64,000 nt of DNA from a virus. The stretch spans positions 1 through 64,000 of the IMG/VR virus record IMGVR_UViG_3300017991_003989, one strand, 5' to 3'. The notes beneath the pieces were generated by a model. That model was given only the letters and a program-made list of their open reading frames with translations, was not told the DNA's origin and searched no databases. Position numbers and translations under genes: made by a program. Shown piece by piece: positions 17,687 to 26,370 of this stretch. Numbering within the stretch: the first letter of the stretch is position 1; the number at the start of each line of letters is the position of its first letter.

Positions 17687-18496
17687 ATGCTGGGCAAGCT
17701 TCACAAGTATCTGACTGTCGGGCTTGTCCTGGCACTGGTCGCAGCTTTAGGCTATGGAAGATACATAGAGAACCAGATGCAGGATGAGATGACGGTTCTC
17801 CACAATCAGATTGCGCAGCAGGCTGAGACGATAGAAGTCAAGGATGACATCTATAGAAAAGCGACACAGAGAATAGAGAACATTCAAGACTTTCTCAAAT
17901 CGTTGGAAGCAGATAATGGGAAGTTCAAGAAGACGATAGATGAGCTTCGTAAAGAACTAAAGAAGCGAGATGAGGAGCTTCTCGCTGCAACTTCGTTGGC
18001 TGCAAAATGGAAGGAAGCTTACGAGGCTGAAGCGAACGCCAATCAGGAAGAGGAGCCACCCGTGGTGCCTGGAGACCCTCCTAGGGTCCGCGTGAATTTC
18101 GACAAGGACTTCGGATATATCAGCGTTGATGGGTATACTTTGACGAACCCCGCATATGCGTGGGTGAAAGTGCAGCAGAACAGAGCGTTGAGGCTAATTC
18201 TGACGCTTTCTCAGAGAAAAGACGGTGGTTGGAACACGCATATCGCCTCAAGTGAGGATAACGTGGGTGTCGATATTCAGCTTTCTGCCGTCAATCCGTA
18301 TCTTTTTAGAGATAAGTGGTATGAGAAGTTATCAATTGATGTGGGCATGCAGCTAGATACTGGCGTATTTCCATACGTTGGTCTTTCATATACATTTGAT
18401 AGCGGCGTGTATGTCTCTGCAGGGGCTTGGGGGAGTGAGACGAAAATAGGACCATATGCGACGATAGGATATTCTTGGCGTCCGTTTGGAAGGTGA
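17687..18496 (+). CDS. Membrane-anchored coiled-coil protein, spanin-like
   Basis: A 269-residue protein with one N-terminal membrane span (about residues 8-24, LTVGLVLALVAALGYG), a long coiled coil (about 30-118, including ELRKELKKRDEELLAA), a proline-rich linker (EEEPPVVPGDPP) and a C-terminal beta-rich part. The last ~70 residues have alternating aromatic/glycine strands (FPYVGLSYTFDSGVYVSAGA, ATIGYSWRPFG) like a small outer-membrane-type sheet. N-in topology with a periplasmic coiled coil is the layout of an i-spanin, and the beta-rich end could reach the outer membrane. This is a structural guess. A generic virion or membrane role is also possible. Confidence 0.45.
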   Translation: MLGKLHKYLTVGLVLALVAALGYGRYIENQMQDEMTVLHNQIAQQAETIEVKDDIYRKATQRIENIQDFLKSLEADNGKFKKTIDELRKELKKRDEELLAATSLAAKWKEAYEAEANANQEEEPPVVPGDPPRVRVNFDKDFGYISVDGYTLTNPAYAWVKVQQNRALRLILTLSQRKDGGWNTHIASSEDNVGVDIQLSAVNPYLFRDKWYEKLSIDVGMQLDTGVFPYVGLSYTFDSGVYVSAGAWGSETKIGPYATIGYSWRPFGR

Positions 18497-18499
18497 TGC

Positions 18500-18808
18500 T
18501 TGCAGAAGTTTGATGGAGATATAGTGGTCTTGAACTTTAGGGATACATACCATGAAGTCGGAGATTACGAGTTCAAGATTATTTTGGATCCAAAGAGATT
18601 TAAGAATGGGCATCGTGCAACAATTAGAATGATGAATGCAGATAGAAAAGAGGTTAGCCTTGATGTGAACAGGTGGGGAAGGAAGATAAACTGTTTCTTC
18701 TCAATAAATGATGATGACCCAAGTGGAGTTTATGTCGTCAATTTTCGTATTAATGACGATGATGGAAATGAAATAGATAAGACTTTTCATTGCTGGGTGA
18801 TAAAATGA
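18500..18808 (+). CDS. Small beta-rich protein, unknown
   Basis: A 102-residue protein. TTG 18500 is taken as start because GGAAGGTGAT lies just upstream, while the nearby ATG 18496 gives a dead frame after five codons. The alternating strand pattern (DYEFKIILDPKRF, ATIRMMNADRKEVSLDV, VYVVNFRINDDDGNEID) resembles a small immunoglobulin-like fold. Function unknown. The stop overlaps the next ATG. Confidence 0.5.
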   Translation: MQKFDGDIVVLNFRDTYHEVGDYEFKIILDPKRFKNGHRATIRMMNADRKEVSLDVNRWGRKINCFFSINDDDPSGVYVVNFRINDDDGNEIDKTFHCWVIK

Positions 18809-19020
18809 ACGAAAAAGATAGACAATCATTAGTCGTGCCGCTGTGTTGTCCAGTGTGCCAGACTGTGATGAGAGGAAGCAAGTCTAATATCACATATTAC
18901 AATTGGAGCTGTTGTTCAAACTGTTTCATATATTTCGTAGAGGGCCGTGAGGAGAGATGGAGAAGTGGGTGGAGGCCATCTGAGAAGCTAATACAGGTGA
19001 TGATAGACGAGCTTTACTAG
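18805..19020 (+). CDS. Small zinc-ribbon-like protein, unknown
   Basis: A 71-residue protein from ATG 18805, overlapping the previous stop by ATGA; the frame is open to a TTG at 18790 but this lies inside the previous gene. Two cysteine pairs, CCPVC and CCSNC, about 20 residues apart are a likely treble-clef or zinc-ribbon site. The rest is aromatic and charged (EERWRSGWRPSEKL). No family named. It closes the small-gene block before the packaging genes. Confidence 0.5.
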   Translation: MNEKDRQSLVVPLCCPVCQTVMRGSKSNITYYNWSCCSNCFIYFVEGREERWRSGWRPSEKLIQVMIDELY

Positions 19021-19106
19021 AGTATGGGTTCTAGTTTTTAAGTTCTATTTCGTGAAAATGTATCTAATTATGCATGTTCGATAACAGTCTCAGGAGATAA
19101 GCGGAC

Positions 19107-19508
19107 ATGCAGAAGCCAGAAGGATACGAAGTTCAGGGAACTCCCTATTTTCAAACAGAAGACCAGATTGCCCTGGTCAAGCAGATAGCCGAAGAGCTAA
19201 TTCCCGCCAACCCAGGTTACGGATATATCGTAAAGTTTCAGGGCGGTAAAGATGTCGACAAACATCAGATGGTCGTCGCATATCACTCATATGAGATGGA
19301 CCTTCCATACAGGATGAAAGAGATAGAGAGCCTCGCGGAGACATGCCTCAAGGACTTTGAGAAGCACCTCAAGAAACAGTACAAATCTCGTGCAGGTAAG
19401 GCTCTGAAGATGAAAGAGCTTAAGGATCAGCGTGGAACTGTCACTGAAAAAGTGTCGATGAACAATCGTTATTACTACAGGTCCATGCGCACATACCAGC
19501 TCTCCTAG
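19107..19508 (+). CDS. Conserved protein upstream of terminase, unknown
   Basis: A 133-residue protein, 14 bases before the terminase gene. The first part is beta-rich (YGYIVKFQGGKDVDKHQMVV), then helical (LAETCLKDFEKHLKKQYKSR), and it ends in a Tyr/Arg-rich tail (NNRYYYRSMRTYQL). The position just before the large terminase subunit invites a small-terminase guess, but I see no helix-turn-helix or gp16-like coiled coil, and the tail resembles head-tail or neck proteins. Left as unknown. Confidence 0.5.
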   Translation: MQKPEGYEVQGTPYFQTEDQIALVKQIAEELIPANPGYGYIVKFQGGKDVDKHQMVVAYHSYEMDLPYRMKEIESLAETCLKDFEKHLKKQYKSRAGKALKMKELKDQRGTVTEKVSMNNRYYYRSMRTYQLS

Positions 19509-19522
19509 GGAGATGAGCTGGT

Positions 19523-21205
19523 ATGAACAAGAAGACAGTAAAAGCAGAAATAATCAGGTGCGGGCAAGACCCTGTCTATTTCATCCGTAATTACGTCAAA
19601 ATTCAGCATCCCAAGCGCGGTTTGATACCTTTTGACCTCTATCCTTATCAAGAAGAGCTCATTAGGGCCTACCAAAAGAACCGTTTCAACGTAATTCTGA
19701 AGGCTCGTCAGCTCGGTATTTCCGAGGTGACCGCAGCTTATGCCACGTGGATGATACTCTTCCGTCGTGATAAGAACATCCTTGTCATGGCGACGAAGAA
19801 GGACACATCCAAGAACATCATTCGCAAAGTCGATACGGCCATCAAGAACCTCCCAAGTTGGCTCATGCTGGCGAAGGTCAAGAGGAACAACGTTTTCGAT
19901 ATCGAACTAACGACTGGTTCACGCATAAAGGCGATTTCGACGACGAGGGAAGCTGGGCGCTCGGAAGCGGTCTCATTTCTCATAATTGATGAGGCTGCTC
20001 ACATTGACAATATGGAGGAAATCTGGACAGGCATCTTGCCGACGGTTCAGGCGGGCGGCTCCGTCTCCATGTTATCCACCCCGAAGGGCGTGGGAAATAC
20101 GTTCCACAAGGTGTATGTCCAGGCAGAACAGGGAGAGAATGATTTCTTCTTGACGAAGCTCATGTGGTGGCTGCATCCCGAACGCGTCCTAAATGAGGAG
20201 GGATTGCCAGACCTCGAGGATGATCCGCTTAGGCCCGGTTTCAAGACTAGCTCATGGTTCCGCAAGGAGACGATGGGAATGGGCCCGAGAGATGTCGCTC
20301 AGGAACTTGAATGCAACTTCAATGCCTCGGGAGACAACTTCATTTCGGCAGATTACATGGAGTGGATTGAGAAGAATACGATGTTCGACCCGGAGAGCTA
20401 TGAGAATTGGGACAGGGCTCTTCATGTGTGGAAGAAACCGGAAGCGGGAAGACAGTATTTCATATCTGCAGATGTAGCGAGGGGTGACGGAAAGGATAAC
20501 TCTGCAGCACACGTGTGGGATATAAGCACGATGGAGCAAGTCGCGGAGTATTATGGCAAGGTTCCTCCCGATGATTTTGCTAATTTGGTGTGTCGGATGG
20601 GGAGAGAGTATAACGGAGCTCTGCTTGTAGTGGAGAACAACTCCATCGGTCTGGCATGCCTGGAGCATGTGAAGCTAGCAGAATATGAGAACGTGTATTA
20701 CTCTAGCAAGGGGAATTTTAGCCCAGGAAAGTCCGTGAACACAGCATTTCAGATGCCGAGCATGAATGAGCTGGTTCCAGGCTTTACGACATCTCCAAGA
20801 ACCAGACCGCTGATGCTGGCGAAGCTTGAGGAGTATGTTAGGACGAGAATGATAATCATCAGGTCTCCTAGGCTTATGGGAGAGCTGAGGAAGTTCGTCT
20901 GGCACAACGGCAAGGCCGAGGCGATGAAGGGTTATAACGATGACCTCGTCATGGCTGCAGCCATAGGATGCTGGATTAGAGACACATTCTTGGGTTCTTC
21001 GATATTGAACGAGGAGCTCAGCAAGAAGATGCTGGACTGTACGTCATACAATAGGACGGAGAATGTGGATATTCCGGGAGCGACGAAGAACCCTGAATTT
21101 ATCAAGAAGAACGAGCGCATCTCTCTGATGAAGAGAAATCCATATACAATGACGATGCCGAACGGTCAATTAATAGACATCGGATGGCTAATCAGCACAA
21201 AATGA
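19523..21205 (+). CDS. terL: Terminase large subunit (gp17-like)
   Basis: The packaging motor ATPase-nuclease, 560 residues. The ATPase half has a Walker A-type loop ARQLGISE (about 61-68), which lacks the usual Lys-Ser/Thr, and Walker B FLIIDEAAH (about 152-160) followed by a coupling motif MLSTPKG. The RNase H-fold nuclease half has ISADVARGDG (first Asp about 317), VVENNSIG (Glu about 371) and NDDLVMAA (Asp pair about 473-474). T4 gp17 is 610 residues. The gene precedes the portal gene by 57 bases, the T4-like order. It translocates DNA through the portal and cuts concatemers at headful. The altered Walker A deserves note but the rest of the fold is intact. Confidence 0.95.
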   Translation: MNKKTVKAEIIRCGQDPVYFIRNYVKIQHPKRGLIPFDLYPYQEELIRAYQKNRFNVILKARQLGISEVTAAYATWMILFRRDKNILVMATKKDTSKNIIRKVDTAIKNLPSWLMLAKVKRNNVFDIELTTGSRIKAISTTREAGRSEAVSFLIIDEAAHIDNMEEIWTGILPTVQAGGSVSMLSTPKGVGNTFHKVYVQAEQGENDFFLTKLMWWLHPERVLNEEGLPDLEDDPLRPGFKTSSWFRKETMGMGPRDVAQELECNFNASGDNFISADYMEWIEKNTMFDPESYENWDRALHVWKKPEAGRQYFISADVARGDGKDNSAAHVWDISTMEQVAEYYGKVPPDDFANLVCRMGREYNGALLVVENNSIGLACLEHVKLAEYENVYYSSKGNFSPGKSVNTAFQMPSMNELVPGFTTSPRTRPLMLAKLEEYVRTRMIIIRSPRLMGELRKFVWHNGKAEAMKGYNDDLVMAAAIGCWIRDTFLGSSILNEELSKKMLDCTSYNRTENVDIPGATKNPEFIKKNERISLMKRNPYTMTMPNGQLIDIGWLISTK

Positions 21206-21262
21206 TGTTTCACGCGAGGTTCCTATATTTAAAGGATAGGGTATCTTGGGAAAGTTGATATC

Positions 21263-23173
21263 ATGTCGCCAATTATGAAGAAAAAGGAAAGCATCTGGTC
21301 ACAGCTAACAAGGTTGTTTAAGAACGGCCCTATCGTTAGGCATAAGGTTGCCAGCAGCTCGAAGATGTATGAGCCCCAGGGGACTGCTCGGGCATATAAG
21401 AAAGAACTGAGCAGTCTTTACGTGAATAGTCTTGCCAGTTATGGCCAGTATGAGAGGCTGGCCAGGTATGGAGATTATTCAGAAATGGAATATACTCCTG
21501 AACTGTCTGCAGCCCTTGACATCTACGCCGATGAGACGACGTCGGTCGATGAGAAGGGTCACATGTTGCAGATTGAGAGCGACAATGATGCCGTCAAGGG
21601 CATCCTTGAGACGCTCTTCTTCGATATTCTGAACATCGAGTTCAATCTGCATTCATGGGTGAGAAATCTCTGTAAATACGGCGACTTTGTGATGTTCGTC
21701 GATGCATCAGAGCACAACGGCATCCTGAACCTCCTTCCCATTCCCATCAATGAGATTGAACGCGAGGAGGGATACGACAAGGAGAACCCGTTTGCATTCC
21801 GCTTCAGGTGGCTGACGCAGGGAAACATGATACTTGAGGCGTGGCAGATAATCCACTTCAGGCTCCTCGGCAACGATAACTTCATGCCATACGGTTCTTC
21901 CGTGGTGGAGCCCGCCAGACGCATCTGGCGCCAGCTCATTCTCATCGAGGATGCAATGCTCATCTATCGCATCGTCAGGTCTCCTGAGCGACGTGTGTTT
22001 CGCATCGAGATCGGCATGGTTAAACCTGAAGACGTTGATACTGAGATGGAGCAGGTGAAGACGAGGCTGAAGCGTTCGCAGATAATCGATAGCACGACGG
22101 GAAGAGTTGACCTGAGATACAACCCACTCAGCGTGGATGAAGATTATTTCATTCCCGTTAGGAATGGTCACGGTTCAGAGATTGACACTCTCCCCGGCGG
22201 CCAATTCACGGGCGATATTGAGGACGTCGAATACATCCAGAACAAGCTGTTCGCGGCGCTGAAAATTCCTAAGGCATATCTCGGATACGAGGGCGATGTG
22301 GGCTCCAAGGCGACGTTGGCCCAGGAGGATGTGAGGTTCTCAAGGACTATCCAACGCATTCAGAAAATTGTCCTCTCGGAATTATCGAAGATTGCTATCA
22401 TTCATCTTTATCTACTGGGATATAGAGATAGCGAGCTCGTTGATTTTGACATCAAGATGGCAAACCCATCTACAATCGCCGAACAGCAGAAGCTTGAGCT
22501 GTGGAGGCTAAAGTTGGAGATTGCTGGGACTGCGCAAGAGGGCATGTTAGATAAGGAGACAATCTGGAAAGATGTCTTCGGATTTTCAGAGGATAAAATT
22601 ACCGAAGTTCTCGATGGACAGCGTGCTGATAAATTGTTTGAGCTTGAACTTGAGGGAATGCAGCTTCCTGACGATGGCGGAGTTGAGGGTGAAGAGCCTG
22701 CAGCCGGTGAGGAGGAGCTTCCGGATACATTAGGTGGAGAACCTGGTGGTGAGGAACCTGAAGGCGGTGAAGAGGAGCTAACTGCCGGTGTCGATACGGA
22801 TAAACAGTTTGATCAGGATGATACGGAGCTTTCGAAATACGTGCGTCCATCTCTTTTAAATGACGATGAAGAGATTGATGAAGATGACGAGGAGATTGAA
22901 GAAAAGAAAAATTACGGTAGTGAAGGCGACCAGGCAGAGCTATCTGTTGATAAGGGTAAGGACCTATTCGACCCCGTTGAAGACCTTTCCACGACGGTGT
23001 TCGGAACTGAGAAACAGACTGCTAGCGACCCTGGCGATGCAAGATACATGAGAAGTTTAGTGACACGACCATTCTCTGAGGGTGATGCTGTCGCTAATTA
23101 CGTGAGAGAAAAGGTCGAGAGAAGTCAACGCTTAGAAGATAAACTTAAGAAATTGAAAATTCTAAAAAGCTAA
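21263..23173 (+). CDS. 20: Portal protein (gp20-like) with acidic C-terminal tail
   Basis: A 636-residue portal. Recognisable T4-like portal segments are LARYGDYSEMEYTPELSAAL, ALDIYADE, the YGSSVVEPARRIWRQL stretch, and IPKAYLGYEGDVGSKATLAQ, followed by a conserved RIQKIVLSEL helix. It forms the dodecameric vertex ring through which DNA enters and to which the neck attaches. After about residue 470 comes a long Glu/Asp/Gly-rich tail (for example GEEPAAGEEELP), which is longer than in T4 (524 residues) and probably disordered. The start ATG has a GGGAAAG site 8 bases upstream. Confidence 0.92.
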   Translation: MSPIMKKKESIWSQLTRLFKNGPIVRHKVASSSKMYEPQGTARAYKKELSSLYVNSLASYGQYERLARYGDYSEMEYTPELSAALDIYADETTSVDEKGHMLQIESDNDAVKGILETLFFDILNIEFNLHSWVRNLCKYGDFVMFVDASEHNGILNLLPIPINEIEREEGYDKENPFAFRFRWLTQGNMILEAWQIIHFRLLGNDNFMPYGSSVVEPARRIWRQLILIEDAMLIYRIVRSPERRVFRIEIGMVKPEDVDTEMEQVKTRLKRSQIIDSTTGRVDLRYNPLSVDEDYFIPVRNGHGSEIDTLPGGQFTGDIEDVEYIQNKLFAALKIPKAYLGYEGDVGSKATLAQEDVRFSRTIQRIQKIVLSELSKIAIIHLYLLGYRDSELVDFDIKMANPSTIAEQQKLELWRLKLEIAGTAQEGMLDKETIWKDVFGFSEDKITEVLDGQRADKLFELELEGMQLPDDGGVEGEEPAAGEEELPDTLGGEPGGEEPEGGEEELTAGVDTDKQFDQDDTELSKYVRPSLLNDDEEIDEDDEEIEEKKNYGSEGDQAELSVDKGKDLFDPVEDLSTTVFGTEKQTASDPGDARYMRSLVTRPFSEGDAVANYVREKVERSQRLEDKLKKLKILKS

Positions 23174-23228
23174 GATAGTTTGCTGCAAAATGCAGTGACA
23201 TGATTGCTAGACAGAGGAGATGCGAAAT

Positions 23229-24077
23229 ATGTCCTTTAAACACAATAAGAAAAGAAACGGAGCTCTTGTATATGAGTTCTTAATTCGCAAGCTTTCAGAG
23301 GCGGCGATTGAAGAGAATAAGAAAGACTACGAAAAGTCTCTCTCCTTGCTGAGAAAATATTACTCTTCTGGGCAACTGCTGACGGAAGAGAAGCAGATAT
23401 TTGACGTTATTCTAGGAACGAATGGCGTGAGTAGGGGCGTGGCGAGGGGAATAGTAGATGAGGTCGTGTCAGCTGCACGTCAGCTTGACCATAAGAGAGT
23501 AGATATAAAGAAGAGCAATCTCATCAAGGAAATCAATCATTCTTTTGGTAAGAATTTCTTCAGTGACTATAAGTTGGATGACTATAGAGTTTATGCCTCA
23601 GTGCAGCTTCTTATCAATGGTTGCTCTCCGAAGAAGACAATCGTTGAGAGTGCACAACGCGTTCAGTTAGAGGAGGCCTTGGTCGAATATATGACGAAGC
23701 CTGTAATCACTGAGGAGACGTCATCGGAGAATGATGACCTCGTTTACGTTCTTGCAATGAAGAAGTTCAATGAAAAATATCAGAGCTCTTTGAATGAAGC
23801 ACAGAGGACGGTATTGAGAAGTTACGTTGAGGCATCCATGTCTTCTACTCAGGAGAACAAGGATAAGCTTGTGGACGTTCTTAAGGAAGAGAAAAAGAGA
23901 GTTATCGGCATAATTGACGGTTCATTCATGACGAAGGAAATTGCCGAAGATGAAAAGATGAGGGAGCGTTTGGTGGAGGCGAAGAAGACGCTTTCATCGA
24001 TGGGCGTCTCGACGAGCGCAGCTGGAGTGGAAGAGATGATGCTCTTTTCTAAGCTTGCGGAGGAGATTTCGTCATGA
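23229..24077 (+). CDS. Conserved head-region protein, unknown
   Basis: A 282-residue, largely helical protein. ATG 23229 (MSFKHNKKRNG) is preferred to ATG 23220, because the GAGGAGA site abuts 23220 but is well spaced for 23229. The opening FKHNKKRNGALVYEFLIRKL is a familiar signature of a protein next to the portal gene in T4-like environmental phages; its role is not known. Nothing suggests an enzyme. The stop overlaps the next ATG (ATGA). A head assembly or completion role is inferred from position. Confidence 0.6.
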   Translation: MSFKHNKKRNGALVYEFLIRKLSEAAIEENKKDYEKSLSLLRKYYSSGQLLTEEKQIFDVILGTNGVSRGVARGIVDEVVSAARQLDHKRVDIKKSNLIKEINHSFGKNFFSDYKLDDYRVYASVQLLINGCSPKKTIVESAQRVQLEEALVEYMTKPVITEETSSENDDLVYVLAMKKFNEKYQSSLNEAQRTVLRSYVEASMSSTQENKDKLVDVLKEEKKRVIGIIDGSFMTKEIAEDEKMRERLVEAKKTLSSMGVSTSAAGVEEMMLFSKLAEEISS

Positions 24078-25246
24078 ACAAAGTAAATGAGATGGGATGT
24101 GCAAGCGGAGCGGGAATGCAGCTTCCAATTGGAATGAAAAGGAAGAAGAAAAAGATAAAGGAGATGCTGGAGATGAACCCAGACATCTCTATCGATGAGG
24201 TTATCTCGTATTTCACAGGCCTCAATGAAGATGAAGCTAGTCAATTTGAGGTCGATTTAGAGACTGGCGAATTCGAGAAAGTCGCTGAGATGGTGCGTCT
24301 GGGCATGGTTGAGAAGATGCTTAGACCCGTCATTCGACAGAAGGTTCGAGAGATAGTTAGGAAAAAAGAGGGCGGCGGCGGATACACATTGTATGCTCCA
24401 AATCCTGGGAAGGGAAAGGAAGCGAAGGGCGTCGGAGATTTTCCGACTAAGCTTGGAGCGAAGGCCGCTGAGCTTTCGCGTTTTCCGCCGAAGGACCCCG
24501 CTCTTCTACAAAAGAAGAGGAAAGAGATAGATAGGCTTCGTAAGGACCCAAAGAAAGCTGCAGAGAAGGAAAAGTCTTGGGGTAAAGCGCAGAAGAAGCA
24601 GCCGAAACATAAGAAGGCAAAGAAACGCACGAAGAAGGAGATGGTGAGCTACATCTCTGATCTCGTCGTCGAGAGCTTGTTCCGTGAGGAGAAGAAGGGA
24701 AGTGATTGGGACGAATACATCTCGAAGCTCTCTAAACAGGCGGTGCTGGGCGACAAGAAGTTTCAGTCTTTCCAGAAGGTCATCGAGAAGAAGACGATGG
24801 ATGTCATGAAGAGTTCATTGAAGGCGCTAAAGAGCGCGTTGGGCGGGGCATCGTTCGAGGTGAAGGAGCGTGGCATCAATAAAGATGAAGACAGGGGCAT
24901 CACGTATCTCGAGTTCTTCATCGGCGATAAGGAGGGAACAGCGGAGGCCGGTCCTTTTTACGTCGTGGTCGAGGGTGGTTATCCAAAGATGGAGATACCG
25001 CAGGAGGCGAAGGCGTCGCTAACGAAGATAGACCCCGAGAGGGGAAAGCTTCTCAGGGCTGAGCTCATCACCGTGCAGGAGCAGGTCCTCGACAAGGACA
25101 ACACGGTGGCCGATGCGGTGAAAAAGAGGGATGACTACCTCAATAAGATGGAGGCAAAGCTCGACAAGATTGTCTCGGGCCTCTCTTCGCTCGAAATCAC
25201 GGTCCTCAAGAGGCTCATGGTTTCGAAGTATAGGAAAATATCATAA
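24074..25246 (+). CDS. Head-region protein, Lys-rich linker, unknown
   Basis: A 390-residue protein with a GGAGGAG site inside the previous gene. The N-terminal ~100 residues are helical. About 100-195 is a Lys/Pro-rich disordered linker (KEAKGVGDFPTKLG, KKQPKHKKAKKRTKK). The C-terminal ~190 residues are folded alpha/beta and end with a coiled helix pair. VSYISDLVVESLFREE near residue 193 resembles the short amphipathic tags seen in other head-region proteins here. It sits between portal and prohead protease, so a minor head or core protein is likely. No family recognised. Confidence 0.5.
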   Translation: MNKVNEMGCASGAGMQLPIGMKRKKKKIKEMLEMNPDISIDEVISYFTGLNEDEASQFEVDLETGEFEKVAEMVRLGMVEKMLRPVIRQKVREIVRKKEGGGGYTLYAPNPGKGKEAKGVGDFPTKLGAKAAELSRFPPKDPALLQKKRKEIDRLRKDPKKAAEKEKSWGKAQKKQPKHKKAKKRTKKEMVSYISDLVVESLFREEKKGSDWDEYISKLSKQAVLGDKKFQSFQKVIEKKTMDVMKSSLKALKSALGGASFEVKERGINKDEDRGITYLEFFIGDKEGTAEAGPFYVVVEGGYPKMEIPQEAKASLTKIDPERGKLLRAELITVQEQVLDKDNTVADAVKKRDDYLNKMEAKLDKIVSGLSSLEITVLKRLMVSKYRKIS

Positions 25247-25839
25247 TGAAAAAGCAACTTCTACGAGAGTGGGTGGCTCTCGAATACACGACAGACATGA
25301 TTAAGGAGAGCAGAGAACAGAATGACGGCAAAATCATCGTTTCTGCAGTCCTACAGAAAGCGCATACGAAGAACCAGAATGGTCGCGTTTATCCCAATGA
25401 GCTCCTTCAGAGGGAGGTGATGAACTATGAGAAGGTAGTTCGGGAAAACAGGGCTCTCGGCGAGCTTGACCATCCGGAGACCTCGACCGTCGCTCTTGAC
25501 CGCGCGTCCCACATCGTCAGGGAGATATTCTGGCAGGGAGACACCGTCAAGGGGATGGTCGAGGTTCTCAATACTCCCAAGGGAAAAGTGCTTCAGGAGC
25601 TGCTTGAGAGCGGTGTCCGCATCGGCATGTCATCCAGGGGAGTGGGCAGCACTGAGAAAAATGAGAGCAGCGGGACAGATATCGTGCAAGACGACTACCA
25701 GCTCATCTGCTTTGATGCTGTCAGTGAGCCTTCCACTCCCGGCGCATTTATGAATGAGAGCGTTGAGCTGGATGGTAGGAAGCTGTTCGGCAAGGCCGAC
25801 CGCATTTGGCGTGCTTTGAACGATATTAAGATGAAGTAA
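25246..25839 (+). CDS. 21: Prohead maturation protease (gp21-like)
   Basis: A serine protease that cleaves scaffold, capsid protein N-termini and internal proteins during head maturation. The T4 gp21-type signature is complete: AHTKNQNGRVYP near the N-terminus, GELDHPE with the catalytic His (H76), IGMSSRGVG with the Ser (S129 or S130) and CFDAVSEPSTPGAFM with the Asp/substrate region (about 156-170). At 197 residues it matches T4 gp21 (212). It starts on the last base of the previous stop (TAATG). Order portal - protease - scaffold - capsid agrees with T4, with four small genes and bS21 inserted. Confidence 0.93.
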   Translation: MKKQLLREWVALEYTTDMIKESREQNDGKIIVSAVLQKAHTKNQNGRVYPNELLQREVMNYEKVVRENRALGELDHPETSTVALDRASHIVREIFWQGDTVKGMVEVLNTPKGKVLQELLESGVRIGMSSRGVGSTEKNESSGTDIVQDDYQLICFDAVSEPSTPGAFMNESVELDGRKLFGKADRIWRALNDIKMK

Positions 25840-25853
25840 GAAAGGTGATGACG

Positions 25854-26360
25854 ATGAAGAAGACAGATGTAGTGGAGATGATTAGGGCAATCGTCGCTGA
25901 AGAGGTGCGAAAGCAACTTCCTGGTGTCGTGTCTGAGATGTATCTGCGCAAGCTCGTCTCCGAGGCGGCGCAACCGCCGAGAAGGGAGCTCAGCTTCGAG
26001 GAAGCATACGAGGAAGAAATGCAGAGCGTTCCACAACCTCTGAGGAATTCCGATGAGGGCATCTACCAGAAGGGTCCTATAACCAGAAAGAATGAAGTCG
26101 TCAGCAGATTGATGTCACAGGACAATCCGATGTCACACCTTTACGAGGGCGTGTCACCGATAGATCCGAACACTCCCGCCGGAAATGTGCCGCAGACGAA
26201 CATTCCGTTGAATGCGATACCGGGTATGCAGAATTTCAGCAAGTTCATGAAACCAAATACCAGCGGTCCCATGCCTAATACTCCCTCTTCTGAGGAGAGA
26301 AGACTTGCAGCGATGCGCAGCAAGCTTGATGAAGTCGTGATAGATACGACAAAGAAGTGA
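25854..26360 (+). CDS. Small head-region protein with N-terminal helical tag
   Basis: A 168-residue protein. ATG 25854 is best spaced from AAAGGTGAT; GTG 25845 and ATG 25848 are too close to it. It opens with an amphipathic helix (MKKTDVVEMIRAIVAEEVR) followed by Pro/Asn-rich low-complexity sequence (PNTPAGNVPQTNIPLNAIPG). A helical N-terminus with a disordered body is typical of minor capsid or core proteins in this gene neighbourhood. No enzyme motif. Function unknown. Confidence 0.5.
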   Translation: MKKTDVVEMIRAIVAEEVRKQLPGVVSEMYLRKLVSEAAQPPRRELSFEEAYEEEMQSVPQPLRNSDEGIYQKGPITRKNEVVSRLMSQDNPMSHLYEGVSPIDPNTPAGNVPQTNIPLNAIPGMQNFSKFMKPNTSGPMPNTPSSEERRLAAMRSKLDEVVIDTTKK

Positions 26361-26370
26361 GGAAAGAAAA

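Noticed and set aside
19107-19508. Considered as small terminase subunit
   Set aside because: Only position supports it; no DNA-binding helix-turn-helix or gp16-like coiled coil seen.
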